A DNA stretch of 64,000 nt from JAISFI01 sp031553775 (GTDB lineage Bacteria > Bacteroidota > Bacteroidia > Bacteroidales > Azobacteroidaceae): contig JAVBLA010000017.1 in NCBI GenBank assembly GCA_031553775.1, forward strand, positions 10,932 to 74,931. The letters run 5' to 3'. Within the stretch, counting starts at the first letter, position 1; each line of letters begins with the position of its first letter. Under the pieces are notes generated by a model. It was not told the origin of the DNA. It saw nothing but the letters and a program-made list of their open reading frames with translations, and searched no databases. The position numbers and the translations under genes are program-made. This document shows, piece by piece, positions 16,173 through 25,840 of this stretch.

Positions 16173-18896
16173 ATGAGAAGGAGTCTCTTATTTATTCTAC
16201 TCCTGTTCTTTTGCTATTCGACGTATTCACAAGAAACAGCATTGAAAGGAATAGTGATTAACTCAGCAACCAAGCAACCGATCGACGGTGTATCTGTTTC
16301 CTTGAGAAACGCAGATCAAGTTACGATTACGGCCTCAGACGGTTCGTTCTTTTTTGATAAATTGTCTCCCGGTGGAGAATTTGTTGTGTTCTCATCACCG
16401 GATGTTACTACAAAAGAAATGAAAGTGAATATTCTGAACGATATGGTAAACGATCTAGGTATGATACCTGTAGTTTCCGGAGTCAGAAATTTACTAAGTG
16501 AAGGCTCTTTAATTCTCATAGACGAAGAAAATATTAATGAAGCCGGAGGTGACCAAAGTGATTATAATGTATCGTCCCTGATGATTTCCTCGAATGATGT
16601 TTACCTGTCGAATTCGGCATATGATTTTTCTGCCATGCGATTCAAAGTACGTGGATATGAAAACCGTTATGTGGATTCTTATATAAATGGAGTCAATTTC
16701 AGTGATCCGGAAAGAGGTGGTTTCAGCTATGGAATGGTCGGAGGATTGAACGATGCTACCCGTAGTAAAGACATTGTCAATGCCATGGAATCTTCTTCCT
16801 ACACATACAGTCAGGTAGGAGGAGCCAGTAATATTAATGCACATGCGGGTAACTATGCTCCGGGAGGAAAAGTGAGTGTGGCATATACCAACAGATCCTA
16901 TAAATTACGTGGTTCCGCACTTTATTCCACCGGGATGCAACCGAATGGATGGGCATTCACCGGTTCTGTAGCTTATCGCTGGGCCGATGAAGGTTTCATC
17001 GATGGTACATTTTATAATAGCCTGGCTGGATTTTTTGCTGTGGAAAAATTGCTGAATCCGAGCCATAAATTATCTCTTACGGCTTTTGCGGCTCCTACGC
17101 AACGGGGGCAATCGAGTGCGGCTCCGCAACAGTTGATGGATATAAAAGGACATTATTATAATTCATATTGGGGATACCAAAACGGCGAAAAACGGAATTC
17201 CAGAGTGGTTACTACTATGGAACCATCGGCAATCCTATCGCATACCTGGACTATCGACAAGAATTCGAAACTGACTACCGGATTGGGATATAGATATTCT
17301 AAATACGGATCTACTGCTTTAGCCCGTTATAATGCCTATGATCCGAGACCAGACTATTATCGTAATCTTCCGGGATACAAAGATACGCCTGAACTACAGG
17401 AATCGTATGCTGTGGCTTGGTTAGTAGATCCTACTATTAACCAGGTGGATTGGAATGAGATGTACCAGTATAATTATAATGTAAAATCCCTTAATCTGGG
17501 ATCTGCTTTCATCGTAGAAGAACGTCATAACGATCAAATGAACCTTAGCCTGAATTCCACATTTAATACAAAGCTGACTGAACGTATTACCTTTACAGCA
17601 GGCTTGGAAGCACGTACAACCAAAGGAATGCACTACAAAACCGTAAGTGATTTGCTTGGTGGAGATTATTTTTTGAATATCAATCAGTTTGAGCAACGAA
17701 ATTCAGGAAAAGGCTCCCCGGCACTTAGATACGACTTGAATAATCCGGATACTACAGCAATAGAAGGCGATCGTTTTGGCTATGATTACGACATCCATGT
17801 AAACAGTGCCAATGTTTGGTTGCAAAATACTCACCGCTACAACAAATGGGATATCAACTACGGATTCAAAATCGGATTTACCGAATTTTACAGAACCGGA
17901 CATATGAGAAACGGTTTGGCACCGGATAACTCTTATGGAGAAGGAGCTCACCATTCCTTTATAGATCAGAGTGCTAAATTAGGAATAGCTTATAAAATTT
18001 CCGGAAGACATATCCTGTCGGGAAATGTATCATACACAACTCAACCTCCGCTTCCGTACAATGCTTATCTTTCTCCCCGTGTGAAAGACACCCCGATTCC
18101 AAACATGGAAAATGAAAATATTTTTGCAGCTGACCTGAGTTATAATATCAGTACCCCGATTTTACGAGGACGTATTACTGCTTTCCAAACCAATTTCTAC
18201 GATCAGGCACGGATGTATAATATGTATTCGGATGCAGATGGCACTTTTGTTAATTATGCGCTGACAGGAATCAATAAGATACACAGGGGATTTGAATTGG
18301 GAATGGAAGTGAAAGTTAACTCCAACTTGTCATTCACTGCTATTGGAACTTTGTCGGAATACTATTACAGCAATCGTCCAACAGGTACGCTCAGTGCAGA
18401 AAACGGATCAATTTCCGACCGTTCGGAAACTGTATATCTGAAAAATTTTTATGTATCGGGAACGCCTCAAACAGCAGGAGCTCTCGGAGCACATTATTTC
18501 TATAATTACTGGTTCTTTGATCTTACACTTAGCGGATTTAATAGGACCTACATCGATCCTTCTCCAATCAAAAGAACTGAATCGGCTATTTCAAAAATTA
18601 CAGCAAACAGTAATGAAGAATTAGAGAAAAAAATAGAAATTGCCACCAACCAGGAAAAATTTGCAGGAGGTACTACTTTGGATTTCTCTATCGGAAAAAT
18701 GTTTCGTATTCAAAGAAAATATACTTTGAATGTGAATCTCCAATTCTGTAATATACTGAATAATGAGGACCTAAAATCGGGAGGATATGAATATAACCGA
18801 ATCGATTTGGATGATGCCTCATCCAATAAATTCCCTTCTTATTACTACTATGCACAGGGATTCAACTGTTTCCTGAATGCAGGTTTCAGATTTTAA
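16173..18896 (+). CDS. TonB-dependent outer membrane receptor with carboxypeptidase-regulatory-like N-domain
   Basis: 907 aa. Signal peptide (1-20, ending TYSQ), a CarboxypepD_reg-like beta-sandwich (about 22-105; ALKGIVINSATKQPIDGVSVSLR), plug domain (about 135-250, including FKVRGYENRYVDSYINGV), and a beta barrel to the final Phe (NAGFRF). It imports large substrates across the outer membrane using TonB energy. No SusD-like gene follows. Instead there are two lipoproteins with OB-fold-like domains, nucleases and a nucleoside permease, so the inferred cargo is oligonucleotides or nucleotides. First gene of the plus-strand locus, with two candidate promoters. Confidence 0.9.
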   Translation: MRRSLLFILLLFFCYSTYSQETALKGIVINSATKQPIDGVSVSLRNADQVTITASDGSFFFDKLSPGGEFVVFSSPDVTTKEMKVNILNDMVNDLGMIPVVSGVRNLLSEGSLILIDEENINEAGGDQSDYNVSSLMISSNDVYLSNSAYDFSAMRFKVRGYENRYVDSYINGVNFSDPERGGFSYGMVGGLNDATRSKDIVNAMESSSYTYSQVGGASNINAHAGNYAPGGKVSVAYTNRSYKLRGSALYSTGMQPNGWAFTGSVAYRWADEGFIDGTFYNSLAGFFAVEKLLNPSHKLSLTAFAAPTQRGQSSAAPQQLMDIKGHYYNSYWGYQNGEKRNSRVVTTMEPSAILSHTWTIDKNSKLTTGLGYRYSKYGSTALARYNAYDPRPDYYRNLPGYKDTPELQESYAVAWLVDPTINQVDWNEMYQYNYNVKSLNLGSAFIVEERHNDQMNLSLNSTFNTKLTERITFTAGLEARTTKGMHYKTVSDLLGGDYFLNINQFEQRNSGKGSPALRYDLNNPDTTAIEGDRFGYDYDIHVNSANVWLQNTHRYNKWDINYGFKIGFTEFYRTGHMRNGLAPDNSYGEGAHHSFIDQSAKLGIAYKISGRHILSGNVSYTTQPPLPYNAYLSPRVKDTPIPNMENENIFAADLSYNISTPILRGRITAFQTNFYDQARMYNMYSDADGTFVNYALTGINKIHRGFELGMEVKVNSNLSFTAIGTLSEYYYSNRPTGTLSAENGSISDRSETVYLKNFYVSGTPQTAGALGAHYFYNYWFFDLTLSGFNRTYIDPSPIKRTESAISKITANSNEELEKKIEIATNQEKFAGGTTLDFSIGKMFRIQRKYTLNVNLQFCNILNNEDLKSGGYEYNRIDLDDASSNKFPSYYYYAQGFNCFLNAGFRF

Positions 18897-18935
18897 CAAA
18901 TAATGGATATGATGTATAAAATAAAAATAAAAAAT

Positions 18936-20348
18936 ATGAAATACTGCAAATGTTTAATCGCCATATTTCTGACCTCCCTGTGTCTTTTTTCATGCGAAGA
19001 AAAAGATTTTGATGTACCTCCTTATGAACCATTGCCGGAGATGGGAGACGGAAGTCAGGAAAAACCATATAATGTAGACCAGGTAGTTGCCAAAGGAAAA
19101 AATGTTACTGAAACAGGACAATGGGTGAAAGGGTATATCGTCGGATGTGTAGATGGTATATCTATCTTTGAGAATTCTGATTTTGAAACACCATTTAATT
19201 CCGAATCCAATATTTTGATTGCATACGATGTTAATGAAACGGATCCGAATAAATGTGTTCCCATACAGTTATCTTCAGGAACTCCGGCTAGAACAGACCT
19301 AAATCTGAAAGGCCATCCCGAAAATAAGGGAAAAATACTTCTGATTCAAGGAGATTTGAATGCTTATTTCGGTGTTGCAGGTATTAAAAATATCACCAGT
19401 TACAGCTTAGATGGTAAAAGCCCGGATCCTGGTCCTGATCCCGGAACAATCACAGGAGATGGAAGTGAAAATAATCCGTATAATGTTGCCGGCATTAAAG
19501 CCAATCAGGGTGCTGCAAATAATACTAATTATAAATGGGGTACTGGTTATGTGGTAGGAGTTTATGAAACCGGAGTAGATCCTTTTGCACCCAGTTTCAC
19601 AGCTCCGTTTACAACAAACTCCAATATTCTGATTGCAGATTCACCGACAGAAACGGATTTATCCAATTGTATTACGGTTCAGTTACCGGCTACAATGAGA
19701 GATGCTTTAAGTCCAGTCAATTCATCTACTATTTTGAAGAAAAAGGTTTCTTTGAATGGTTCTTTTGAGGCTTATTTCAGCGTTCCCGGCATTAAAAGTT
19801 TGCAAGGCTACAAAATTGATGGAGTAGGACCTGATCCTGACCCGGATCCAGATCCATCCGGTCCTTTTCTGGAAACATTTGAGGGAACTGCCGCCAATAA
19901 AGCTAGTTATGTGCTCGGTGACTTTGTAGGAGAAGCAACCACATGGACTGTGTTTGGAGTTGTTTCATCGGCAGACACCAACGACAAAAAAAATGGCACT
20001 CGTTCTGTCCGTTTGAGAGATCCTAATTCAACCAATGCTGATCCTCATTACTTTATGATGAAAAATGATAAAGCCAATGGAGCTGGAATTATCTCACTTT
20101 ATCATGGCATGTATGGCACTCATACCGGTGCTGCAACATGGAAACTGGAAGTTTCAAATGATGGAGGTGTTACATGGAATGCGTTCTCTCAAGATGTGAC
20201 ATCTGTTCCTGCCGCCCTTACTAAAATATCTTTTACGGTAAATGTCAGTGGAAATATCCGGATCAAAATAACAAAAACAAATTCCCAATCGGCAGGTTCC
20301 TCAAGCATCAATATTGATGATATAGAGATTACTGACTATATTCCGTAA
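18936..20348 (+). CDS. Lipoprotein with two DUF6359 (OB-fold-like) domains and a C-terminal beta-sandwich
   Basis: 470 aa from ATG 18936 (MKYCKCLIAIF); an upstream ATG at 18903 adds 11 basic residues. Lipobox SC followed by EEKDFD, consistent with surface display. Two repeats that begin GDGS..NPYNV and contain VKGYIVG, the SNILIA.. segment, VQL and YFGV.GI (about residues 35-150 and 175-295) match DUF6359. A (DP)n linker leads to a domain of about 150 residues (ETFEGT to IDDIEITDY) that is nearly duplicated in the protein at 22605. The repeats look OB-fold-like, so binding of single-stranded nucleic acid at the cell surface is a reasonable inference. It takes the place SusD has in sugar loci. 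Confidence 0.75.
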   Translation: MKYCKCLIAIFLTSLCLFSCEEKDFDVPPYEPLPEMGDGSQEKPYNVDQVVAKGKNVTETGQWVKGYIVGCVDGISIFENSDFETPFNSESNILIAYDVNETDPNKCVPIQLSSGTPARTDLNLKGHPENKGKILLIQGDLNAYFGVAGIKNITSYSLDGKSPDPGPDPGTITGDGSENNPYNVAGIKANQGAANNTNYKWGTGYVVGVYETGVDPFAPSFTAPFTTNSNILIADSPTETDLSNCITVQLPATMRDALSPVNSSTILKKKVSLNGSFEAYFSVPGIKSLQGYKIDGVGPDPDPDPDPSGPFLETFEGTAANKASYVLGDFVGEATTWTVFGVVSSADTNDKKNGTRSVRLRDPNSTNADPHYFMMKNDKANGAGIISLYHGMYGTHTGAATWKLEVSNDGGVTWNAFSQDVTSVPAALTKISFTVNVSGNIRIKITKTNSQSAGSSSINIDDIEITDYIP

Positions 20349-20369
20349 ATTTTTAATATACAAGTATAT

Positions 20370-22529
20370 ATGAAACTAAAAACAATAAATATGAAAGCTT
20401 TTTTGAAAGGACTATTTATTTTATTCGCTATCTCATTTTCATTCACGGCATGTAATGACGAGAGGGATTACGATACAATTCCCTATGAGGTCCCTTATTA
20501 TGAAGGGCAAGCGAATATTACTATAGTAGATTTTATCAAAAAATACCAACATGTAGCTGACACTCTTAAGATCACCGATAATGATGTTATTGAGGGATAT
20601 ATTACAGCAAACGATGTATCCGGTAATATTTTCAAACAACTAGTTATTCAGGACCATACGGCTGCTATGCTGATTAATATCGATCGAACCGGGTTGTATG
20701 GAGATTTTCCTGTAGGACAAAAAGTGGTAATTGACTGTAAAGATTTCTATATAGGAAAAACTTATAATATGCTACAGTTGGGTGCTTATTATAAAAGTGG
20801 AAGCTATAATCAGATTGGACGTGCAGACTGGTTATTTGTTAGAGATAGAATTCACAAAACAGGAGTTCCCGATCCTAATGTAATCAAACCCGATACTCTG
20901 GATTTAAATACTTTCGATGCCGGGGTTTTGAGTAATGACACAAATGTTGCCAAGCTATACACCTTAAAGGCCGTGATGTATCAGGATGGTGGACAAAAAC
21001 CTTTTGCCACGGCAGAAGAAGTGAAAGGAAATGCGGTTGACCGAATTGTTTATTTTGTTGATGCTCCTGATAAAAAAGTTACTACCAGGAATAGTAGTTA
21101 TGCAGATTTTGCATCAGTAACTTTACCTAAAGATACAGTTAATCTGACTGGTATTTTAACTACCTATCTGGGAGCTGTTCAATACATGCTCCGTTCCTAT
21201 AATGATGTTCAGAAATTTAAAGGTGAAATTCCCCAACCCGGCGGGACCAAAGATCATCCGTGGTCTGTTGATTTTGCTCTGTCTAATCAAGATGTCCAAA
21301 CATCAGGATGGATTCAAGGGTATATTGTAGGTACGGTAGTGCCCGGAATCAATGCATCAAATCCGATTAACGGAAATGAAGATATTGCTTTTAATGCCGG
21401 AGATTTCATGAATAATACTGTGGTACTGGCAGCTTCAGCCGATGTAAGGGATTGGACCAAATGCGTCGTTGTAAATCTTCCCAGCGGTTCTGCGATACGT
21501 ACTCAGATAAATTTGGTGGATAATCCTGGTAATCTGGGTAAAGTCTTAAAAGTAACAGGTATACTACAAAATTATTTTGGAGCCGCGGGACAGTATGTTG
21601 CTTTTGGAACTTCCAGTGAATTTGAATTTGGAGGAGTTCCTTCAGGAGACGGCGATGGTTCAGAAGCCAGTCCGTATTCTGCCAATCAGGTAGTAGCCAA
21701 GGGTAAAGATGTAAATGAAACCGGCAAATGGGTTAAAGGATATATAGTAGGTTGCGTTCCGGATCAATATTTAGCTAATGCTGTTTTCGATGCGCCATTC
21801 TCTTCTCAATCCAACATCCTGATTGCTACTGATCCAAATGAAACCGATCCCACTAATTGTGTTCCCGTGCAATTGGCAACAGGAACTTCTGCCAGAACAG
21901 ATCTCAACCTAAATGCAAATCCCGGCAATGAAGGGAAAGAAGTAACAATTGCCTGCGATTTGATCGCTTATTTCGGTGTAGCCGGAATCAAAAATATCAC
22001 ATCGTATAAATTGAATGGCAGCGGACCAGGTCCGGAACCAGGAACAGAGATCCTGAATGTACCTTTTTCTTCCGACATGGGAGGATTCACAGCAATCAGC
22101 GTACTTGGAGACCAGGTTTGGACATTAAATACATCCTACGGATATGTTCTAATGAGCGGTTATGCTAATAATGTAAGCAATCCCAATGAAGACTGGTTGA
22201 TTTCTCCGGCTATGAATCTGACAGGAAAAACTTCTGCTACAGTAACTTTTTCACATACAATTAATAAAGGAACTGTTGCCAATATGCTCTCTAACCATAC
22301 CTTGTGGGTGAGTACCAATTATACTTCGGGAAGTCCCTCAACTGCAACCTGGACACAGGTAACGATCACTACTTATCCTACGGGAAGCGATTGGACTTTT
22401 GTTGATAGTGGGAATATTTCTCTTCCATCTTCTGTGCTAAACAATACAAATGTAAGGATTGCATTTAAATATTTATGTTCAAGTGCAGAATCTGCCAGTT
22501 GGGAAATTAAAAACTTGGTGGTTAAATAG
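20370..22529 (+). CDS. Lipoprotein with DUF5689 and DUF6359 domains and a choice-of-anchor-like C-domain
   Basis: 719 aa (an ATG at 20391 would give a more compact signal sequence). Lipobox FTAC then NDERDYD. Residues about 50-260 match DUF5689: VIEGYITANDVSGN, QLVIQD, AAMLINID, GQKVVIDCKDFYIG is the strand pattern of the nucleic-acid-binding OB folds found in extracellular nucleases. Two DUF6359-type repeats follow (about 285-420 and 430-555), then a jelly-roll-like domain with EDWLISPAMNL. From family context DUF5689 lipoproteins sit beside receptors and nucleases. The inferred role is capture of nucleic acid for the receptor at 16173. A strong terminator follows. Confidence 0.75.
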   Translation: MKLKTINMKAFLKGLFILFAISFSFTACNDERDYDTIPYEVPYYEGQANITIVDFIKKYQHVADTLKITDNDVIEGYITANDVSGNIFKQLVIQDHTAAMLINIDRTGLYGDFPVGQKVVIDCKDFYIGKTYNMLQLGAYYKSGSYNQIGRADWLFVRDRIHKTGVPDPNVIKPDTLDLNTFDAGVLSNDTNVAKLYTLKAVMYQDGGQKPFATAEEVKGNAVDRIVYFVDAPDKKVTTRNSSYADFASVTLPKDTVNLTGILTTYLGAVQYMLRSYNDVQKFKGEIPQPGGTKDHPWSVDFALSNQDVQTSGWIQGYIVGTVVPGINASNPINGNEDIAFNAGDFMNNTVVLAASADVRDWTKCVVVNLPSGSAIRTQINLVDNPGNLGKVLKVTGILQNYFGAAGQYVAFGTSSEFEFGGVPSGDGDGSEASPYSANQVVAKGKDVNETGKWVKGYIVGCVPDQYLANAVFDAPFSSQSNILIATDPNETDPTNCVPVQLATGTSARTDLNLNANPGNEGKEVTIACDLIAYFGVAGIKNITSYKLNGSGPGPEPGTEILNVPFSSDMGGFTAISVLGDQVWTLNTSYGYVLMSGYANNVSNPNEDWLISPAMNLTGKTSATVTFSHTINKGTVANMLSNHTLWVSTNYTSGSPSTATWTQVTITTYPTGSDWTFVDSGNISLPSSVLNNTNVRIAFKYLCSSAESASWEIKNLVVK

Positions 22530-22534
22530 ATGAA

Positions 22535-22578
22535 TTGTCCTCATTACCCAGTTTATTTGGGTAGTGAGGACAATTTTT
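22535..22578 (+). terminator. Intrinsic terminator or attenuator inside the nucleic-acid locus
   Basis: A 16-bp stem (22535-22550 with 22558-22573; one G-T pair), 7-nt loop and a TTTTT tail. It divides the receptor/lipoprotein genes from the T9SS cargo and nuclease genes. No TAnnTTTG promoter is visible between it and ATG 22605, so downstream genes may depend on read-through. Confidence 0.8.
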
Positions 22579-22604
22579 AGAGTATTAATATTAAATATGA
22601 TTTT

Positions 22605-24182
22605 ATGAAGACAATTTTTACTTTAAAGAAATGGATTATGTTGATGTGTGTGTCGCTTTTCAGCATAGGTATTATGGCACAAACAACTGTATTTTATGAA
22701 ACATGCGGATCAGCAGCTCCTGCTTCAGGAACAAGACCGGCTCCCGCTGACTATACCGGATGGGATAATTCGGCTCCTATTGCTTTTTCCGGTAATGTAG
22801 ATCTAAGGTCTACTTCAACAATAAATTCTCATGTGTGGTTTGCAGCTAATAATGACAAAAACTTTGTTATAAGTGGAATAAATACATCTGGAAAATCTGA
22901 TTTGAAAGTATCTTTTAAGATAGCTTGTAATTCCAAAGATGGAGATGCAGCTAAAATGACCCTTGTTGCAAAAGATGTGGTTACAGGAAATACAACTCCA
23001 ATCACGATCCCATCTACACCGGTAGTAACTGCAAATTCTTATGTTGAAATATCTAATTTATCAGGAATTCCTGCAACAACAAATTTGGAACTTACTTTTT
23101 CCTTTACTATTGCCAATAATCCTACAGGTTTTGGTTATCGTTTGGACGATATTTTGATATCAGCCGGGAATGCTCCTGTATTTAGCGACAATAATAGATT
23201 AGCATCTCTTTCTGTTAGCCAAGGCACATTAGATCCTGCGTTTGATCCTGAAGTTATATCTTATTCTGTAGTGCTTCCTGCCGGTACCACTACAGTGCCC
23301 ACAGAAAGTTATACACTCGAAGACACAAAAGCAACAGCATCTGTAACGAGAGCAACAACTATTCCGGGAACCACCAGTATTCTTGTAAAGGCTGAAAATG
23401 GGGAAGAAAATACATATAAGATTAATTTTAGCGCAGAAGTTCCATCCGGAACATGGATTGAAACATTTGAAGGTGTTACTCCTAATAAAGCCAGTTACGC
23501 TGTTGCAAATTTTGTTGGAACTGCAGCAACCTGGGAAATTGCAGGCATTGTTACTGATGTTGTCGATGCCAGCAATACAGACAAGAAAAACGGAGCTCGT
23601 TCTGCTCGTTTAAGAGATCCAAACTCGTCTAGTGCAGCATCTCATTATGTAATGATGCAAACAGATAAGCCGAATGGAGCGGGAGTTATTTCATTATATC
23701 ATGGTATGTATGGTTCTCACACTGGCGCTGCAACATGGATACTGGAAGTTTCGAACGATGGAGGTGTAACTTGGAATGCTTATTCTCAACAAGTAAATGA
23801 AGTTCCTGCTGAATTTACAAAAATATCTTTCACTGCAAATATAACGGGTAATGTGAGAGTAAAAATTACAAAGAACAATCCGACCTCAGCTGGTACTTCA
23901 ACCATTAATATTGATGATATTCAAATTACAGATTATGATGGTAGCAGTGCAGAATATTCAAAATCATTGACTACTGATGTATATGTTTCTGATGGTATTC
24001 TTTATTTGAATAACCTTCCGGAAGGCGTATTGGCGTATGTGTATGATATGACAGGAAGATTGGTTATCAGTGAAAAAATGAATAATACAACTGTATTGAT
24101 TCCAATGAAACAAAGCGGTATCTATTTGATCAAACTGGTTTCTACCGGAAGTTCTCAGACATTCAAAGTATTGGTAAAGTAA
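22605..24182 (+). CDS. T9SS-secreted multidomain beta-sandwich protein
   Basis: 525 aa. Signal peptide (1-25, ending GIMAQ). N-terminal domain of about 160 residues beginning VFYETCGSAAPASG, then a cadherin-like beta-sandwich (about 198-280; NRLASLSVSQGTLDPAF), then the domain of about 150 residues shared with the lipoprotein at 18936 (ETFEGVTPNKASY to IDDIQITDY), and a C-terminal type A T9SS sorting domain (about 455-525; AYVYDMTGRLV ... GIYLIKLVS). No enzyme motif is visible. Its place between the OB-fold lipoproteins and the nucleases suggests a surface binding or scaffold role in the same process. Confidence 0.75.
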   Translation: MKTIFTLKKWIMLMCVSLFSIGIMAQTTVFYETCGSAAPASGTRPAPADYTGWDNSAPIAFSGNVDLRSTSTINSHVWFAANNDKNFVISGINTSGKSDLKVSFKIACNSKDGDAAKMTLVAKDVVTGNTTPITIPSTPVVTANSYVEISNLSGIPATTNLELTFSFTIANNPTGFGYRLDDILISAGNAPVFSDNNRLASLSVSQGTLDPAFDPEVISYSVVLPAGTTTVPTESYTLEDTKATASVTRATTIPGTTSILVKAENGEENTYKINFSAEVPSGTWIETFEGVTPNKASYAVANFVGTAATWEIAGIVTDVVDASNTDKKNGARSARLRDPNSSSAASHYVMMQTDKPNGAGVISLYHGMYGSHTGAATWILEVSNDGGVTWNAYSQQVNEVPAEFTKISFTANITGNVRVKITKNNPTSAGTSTINIDDIQITDYDGSSAEYSKSLTTDVYVSDGILYLNNLPEGVLAYVYDMTGRLVISEKMNNTTVLIPMKQSGIYLIKLVSTGSSQTFKVLVK

Positions 24183-24203
24183 TATATTAATTTAATAGAA
24201 TCT

Positions 24204-24241
24204 ATCCAGGATCTTTGAAACATCAAAGATCCTGGATTTTT
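24204..24241 (+). terminator. Intrinsic terminator before the endonuclease I genes
   Basis: ATCCAGGATCTTTGA (24204-24218) and its exact complement (24223-24237) form a 15-bp stem with loop AACA and a T-run. The first nuclease's ATG follows 12 nt later. Confidence 0.8.
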
Positions 24242-24253
24242 GGTAAAATATTT

Positions 24254-25840
24254 ATGGCAATAACACATAGAATGATGATGAAGTGGCTGATACTCCCTAT
24301 AAGTTGCATTTTTGTACTGGAAACTACCTATGCACAACCTCCCGCAGGCTATTACAACAATGCTTTCGGAAAAAAGAAAGATGCACTGAAAACCGCTATG
24401 AAAGAAATTATCCGGTCGCATACAGAACGTTCTTACGATGACTTATGGACCGATTTTAAATCGACAGATAATAAAGGAAACAATATAGTTTGGGATATGT
24501 ATTCGGATATCCCGGGCAAAACACCACAATATATTTTTTATTTCGGAGATAAGCAATGCGGTAACTATTCCGGTGAAGGAAGTTGTTATAACAGGGAGCA
24601 TTCTTTTCCCAAAAGTTGGTTCGACGATAAAAAGCCGATGTATTCCGATTTATTCCACCTGTATCCGACAGACGGATATGTCAACGGAAGAAGAAGTAAC
24701 CATCCTTTCGGAGAAGTAGGATCGGCCACTTGGACATCGTCAAACGGTTCTAAAGTAGGAAGTTCTTCGTTTCCGGGATATTCAGGAACTGTATTCGAAC
24801 CCATCGATACTTATAAGGGTGATTTTGCCCGTACTTATTTTTATATGGTAACCTGCTATGAAGAGAATGTTTCTACCTGGAGCAGCGCCATGCTTAATGG
24901 GACTAAATATCCGGCTTTCAGTAGCTGGGCTATCAATCTGTTGCTCAAATGGAGCAGGAACGATGCTGTCAGTATCAAAGAATACGATAGAAATAATGCT
25001 GTTTATAAAATACAAAAAAACCGGAACCCTTATATTGATTTTCCTCAATTGGCAGAATATGTCTGGGGAGATTCCATCAACTATGCTTTTAATCCGGGAA
25101 CAACTCCTATTCCTGATCCCGATCCGGACCCGGATCCGGGTGTAGATCCTGATCCCGATGACCCTGATGATCCTGTTAACCCATTGGAGTATCTTGTTGA
25201 ATTCAATGGCGACTGGTCTAAAATGCCTTCAGGATTCACGAAAAGCGGAAGTACCGGTTATTACGACGGAAACGGACAATTGGCATTAAAAGCAAGTAAT
25301 GCCAATCTTGTGGTACATTTTGACGGGATTCCGGATAAATTATCTTTCGATATGACTGCCTGGAATGCCTGGGGATCCAATAATAACCATGTACTTGTTT
25401 CCGAATCGGATAATGGTTCCGGTTTTGGAGATGCGATTGCCGACTTTGACAATAAGTTCTTGACGGATAACCAAACGAAGAATAGTGGAAATATCCAATT
25501 ACAACCGGAATCCCGGTATATAAAAATAGAATATCAAAAAGGAAATGCTAATAATGTGGGTATAAGTAACCTGAAAATATCTCAAAAGATCACTTCCGGT
25601 TATGATTCTCCGGAGCTTTCCGTATTGCCGATGGTATATGCCTGGCAAGGGACTCTCTACGTAGCAAATTCTTCTGAAGGAGCTATTGTACAGGTATATA
25701 ATGCTTTCGGACAATTGATTTCACAGAGTATTACCACTTCCGGAACTTATTCTATCTCTCTCCCGGAAAACGGATTTTTTATTGTCCGTATCGTTGACCG
25801 TTTGAAAACTTCATCTACTTATAAAATCATTAACCGATGA
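24254..25840 (+). CDS. Secreted endonuclease I-family nuclease 1 with T9SS tail
   Basis: 528 aa from ATG 24254; a longer frame would start at a TTG inside the terminator stem and is rejected. Signal peptide ends near LETTYAQ. The endonuclease I (EndA/Vvn, beta-beta-alpha metal) domain covers about residues 28-270, with the catalytic NREHSFPKSW (His at about 116) and DLFHLYPTDGYVNGRRSNHPFGE. A (PD)n linker leads to a beta-sandwich (about 300-450), then a T9SS-type C-terminal domain (about 455-528). Cuts DNA, and in this family often RNA, non-specifically outside the cell. It overlaps the next paralogue by 4 nt (ATGA). Confidence 0.88.
   Translation: MAITHRMMMKWLILPISCIFVLETTYAQPPAGYYNNAFGKKKDALKTAMKEIIRSHTERSYDDLWTDFKSTDNKGNNIVWDMYSDIPGKTPQYIFYFGDKQCGNYSGEGSCYNREHSFPKSWFDDKKPMYSDLFHLYPTDGYVNGRRSNHPFGEVGSATWTSSNGSKVGSSSFPGYSGTVFEPIDTYKGDFARTYFYMVTCYEENVSTWSSAMLNGTKYPAFSSWAINLLLKWSRNDAVSIKEYDRNNAVYKIQKNRNPYIDFPQLAEYVWGDSINYAFNPGTTPIPDPDPDPDPGVDPDPDDPDDPVNPLEYLVEFNGDWSKMPSGFTKSGSTGYYDGNGQLALKASNANLVVHFDGIPDKLSFDMTAWNAWGSNNNHVLVSESDNGSGFGDAIADFDNKFLTDNQTKNSGNIQLQPESRYIKIEYQKGNANNVGISNLKISQKITSGYDSPELSVLPMVYAWQGTLYVANSSEGAIVQVYNAFGQLISQSITTSGTYSISLPENGFFIVRIVDRLKTSSTYKIINR

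Noticed and set aside
24215..24253. Upstream TTG start for nuclease 1
   Set aside because: The TTG is inside the 15-bp terminator stem; ATG 24254 gives a normal signal peptide.
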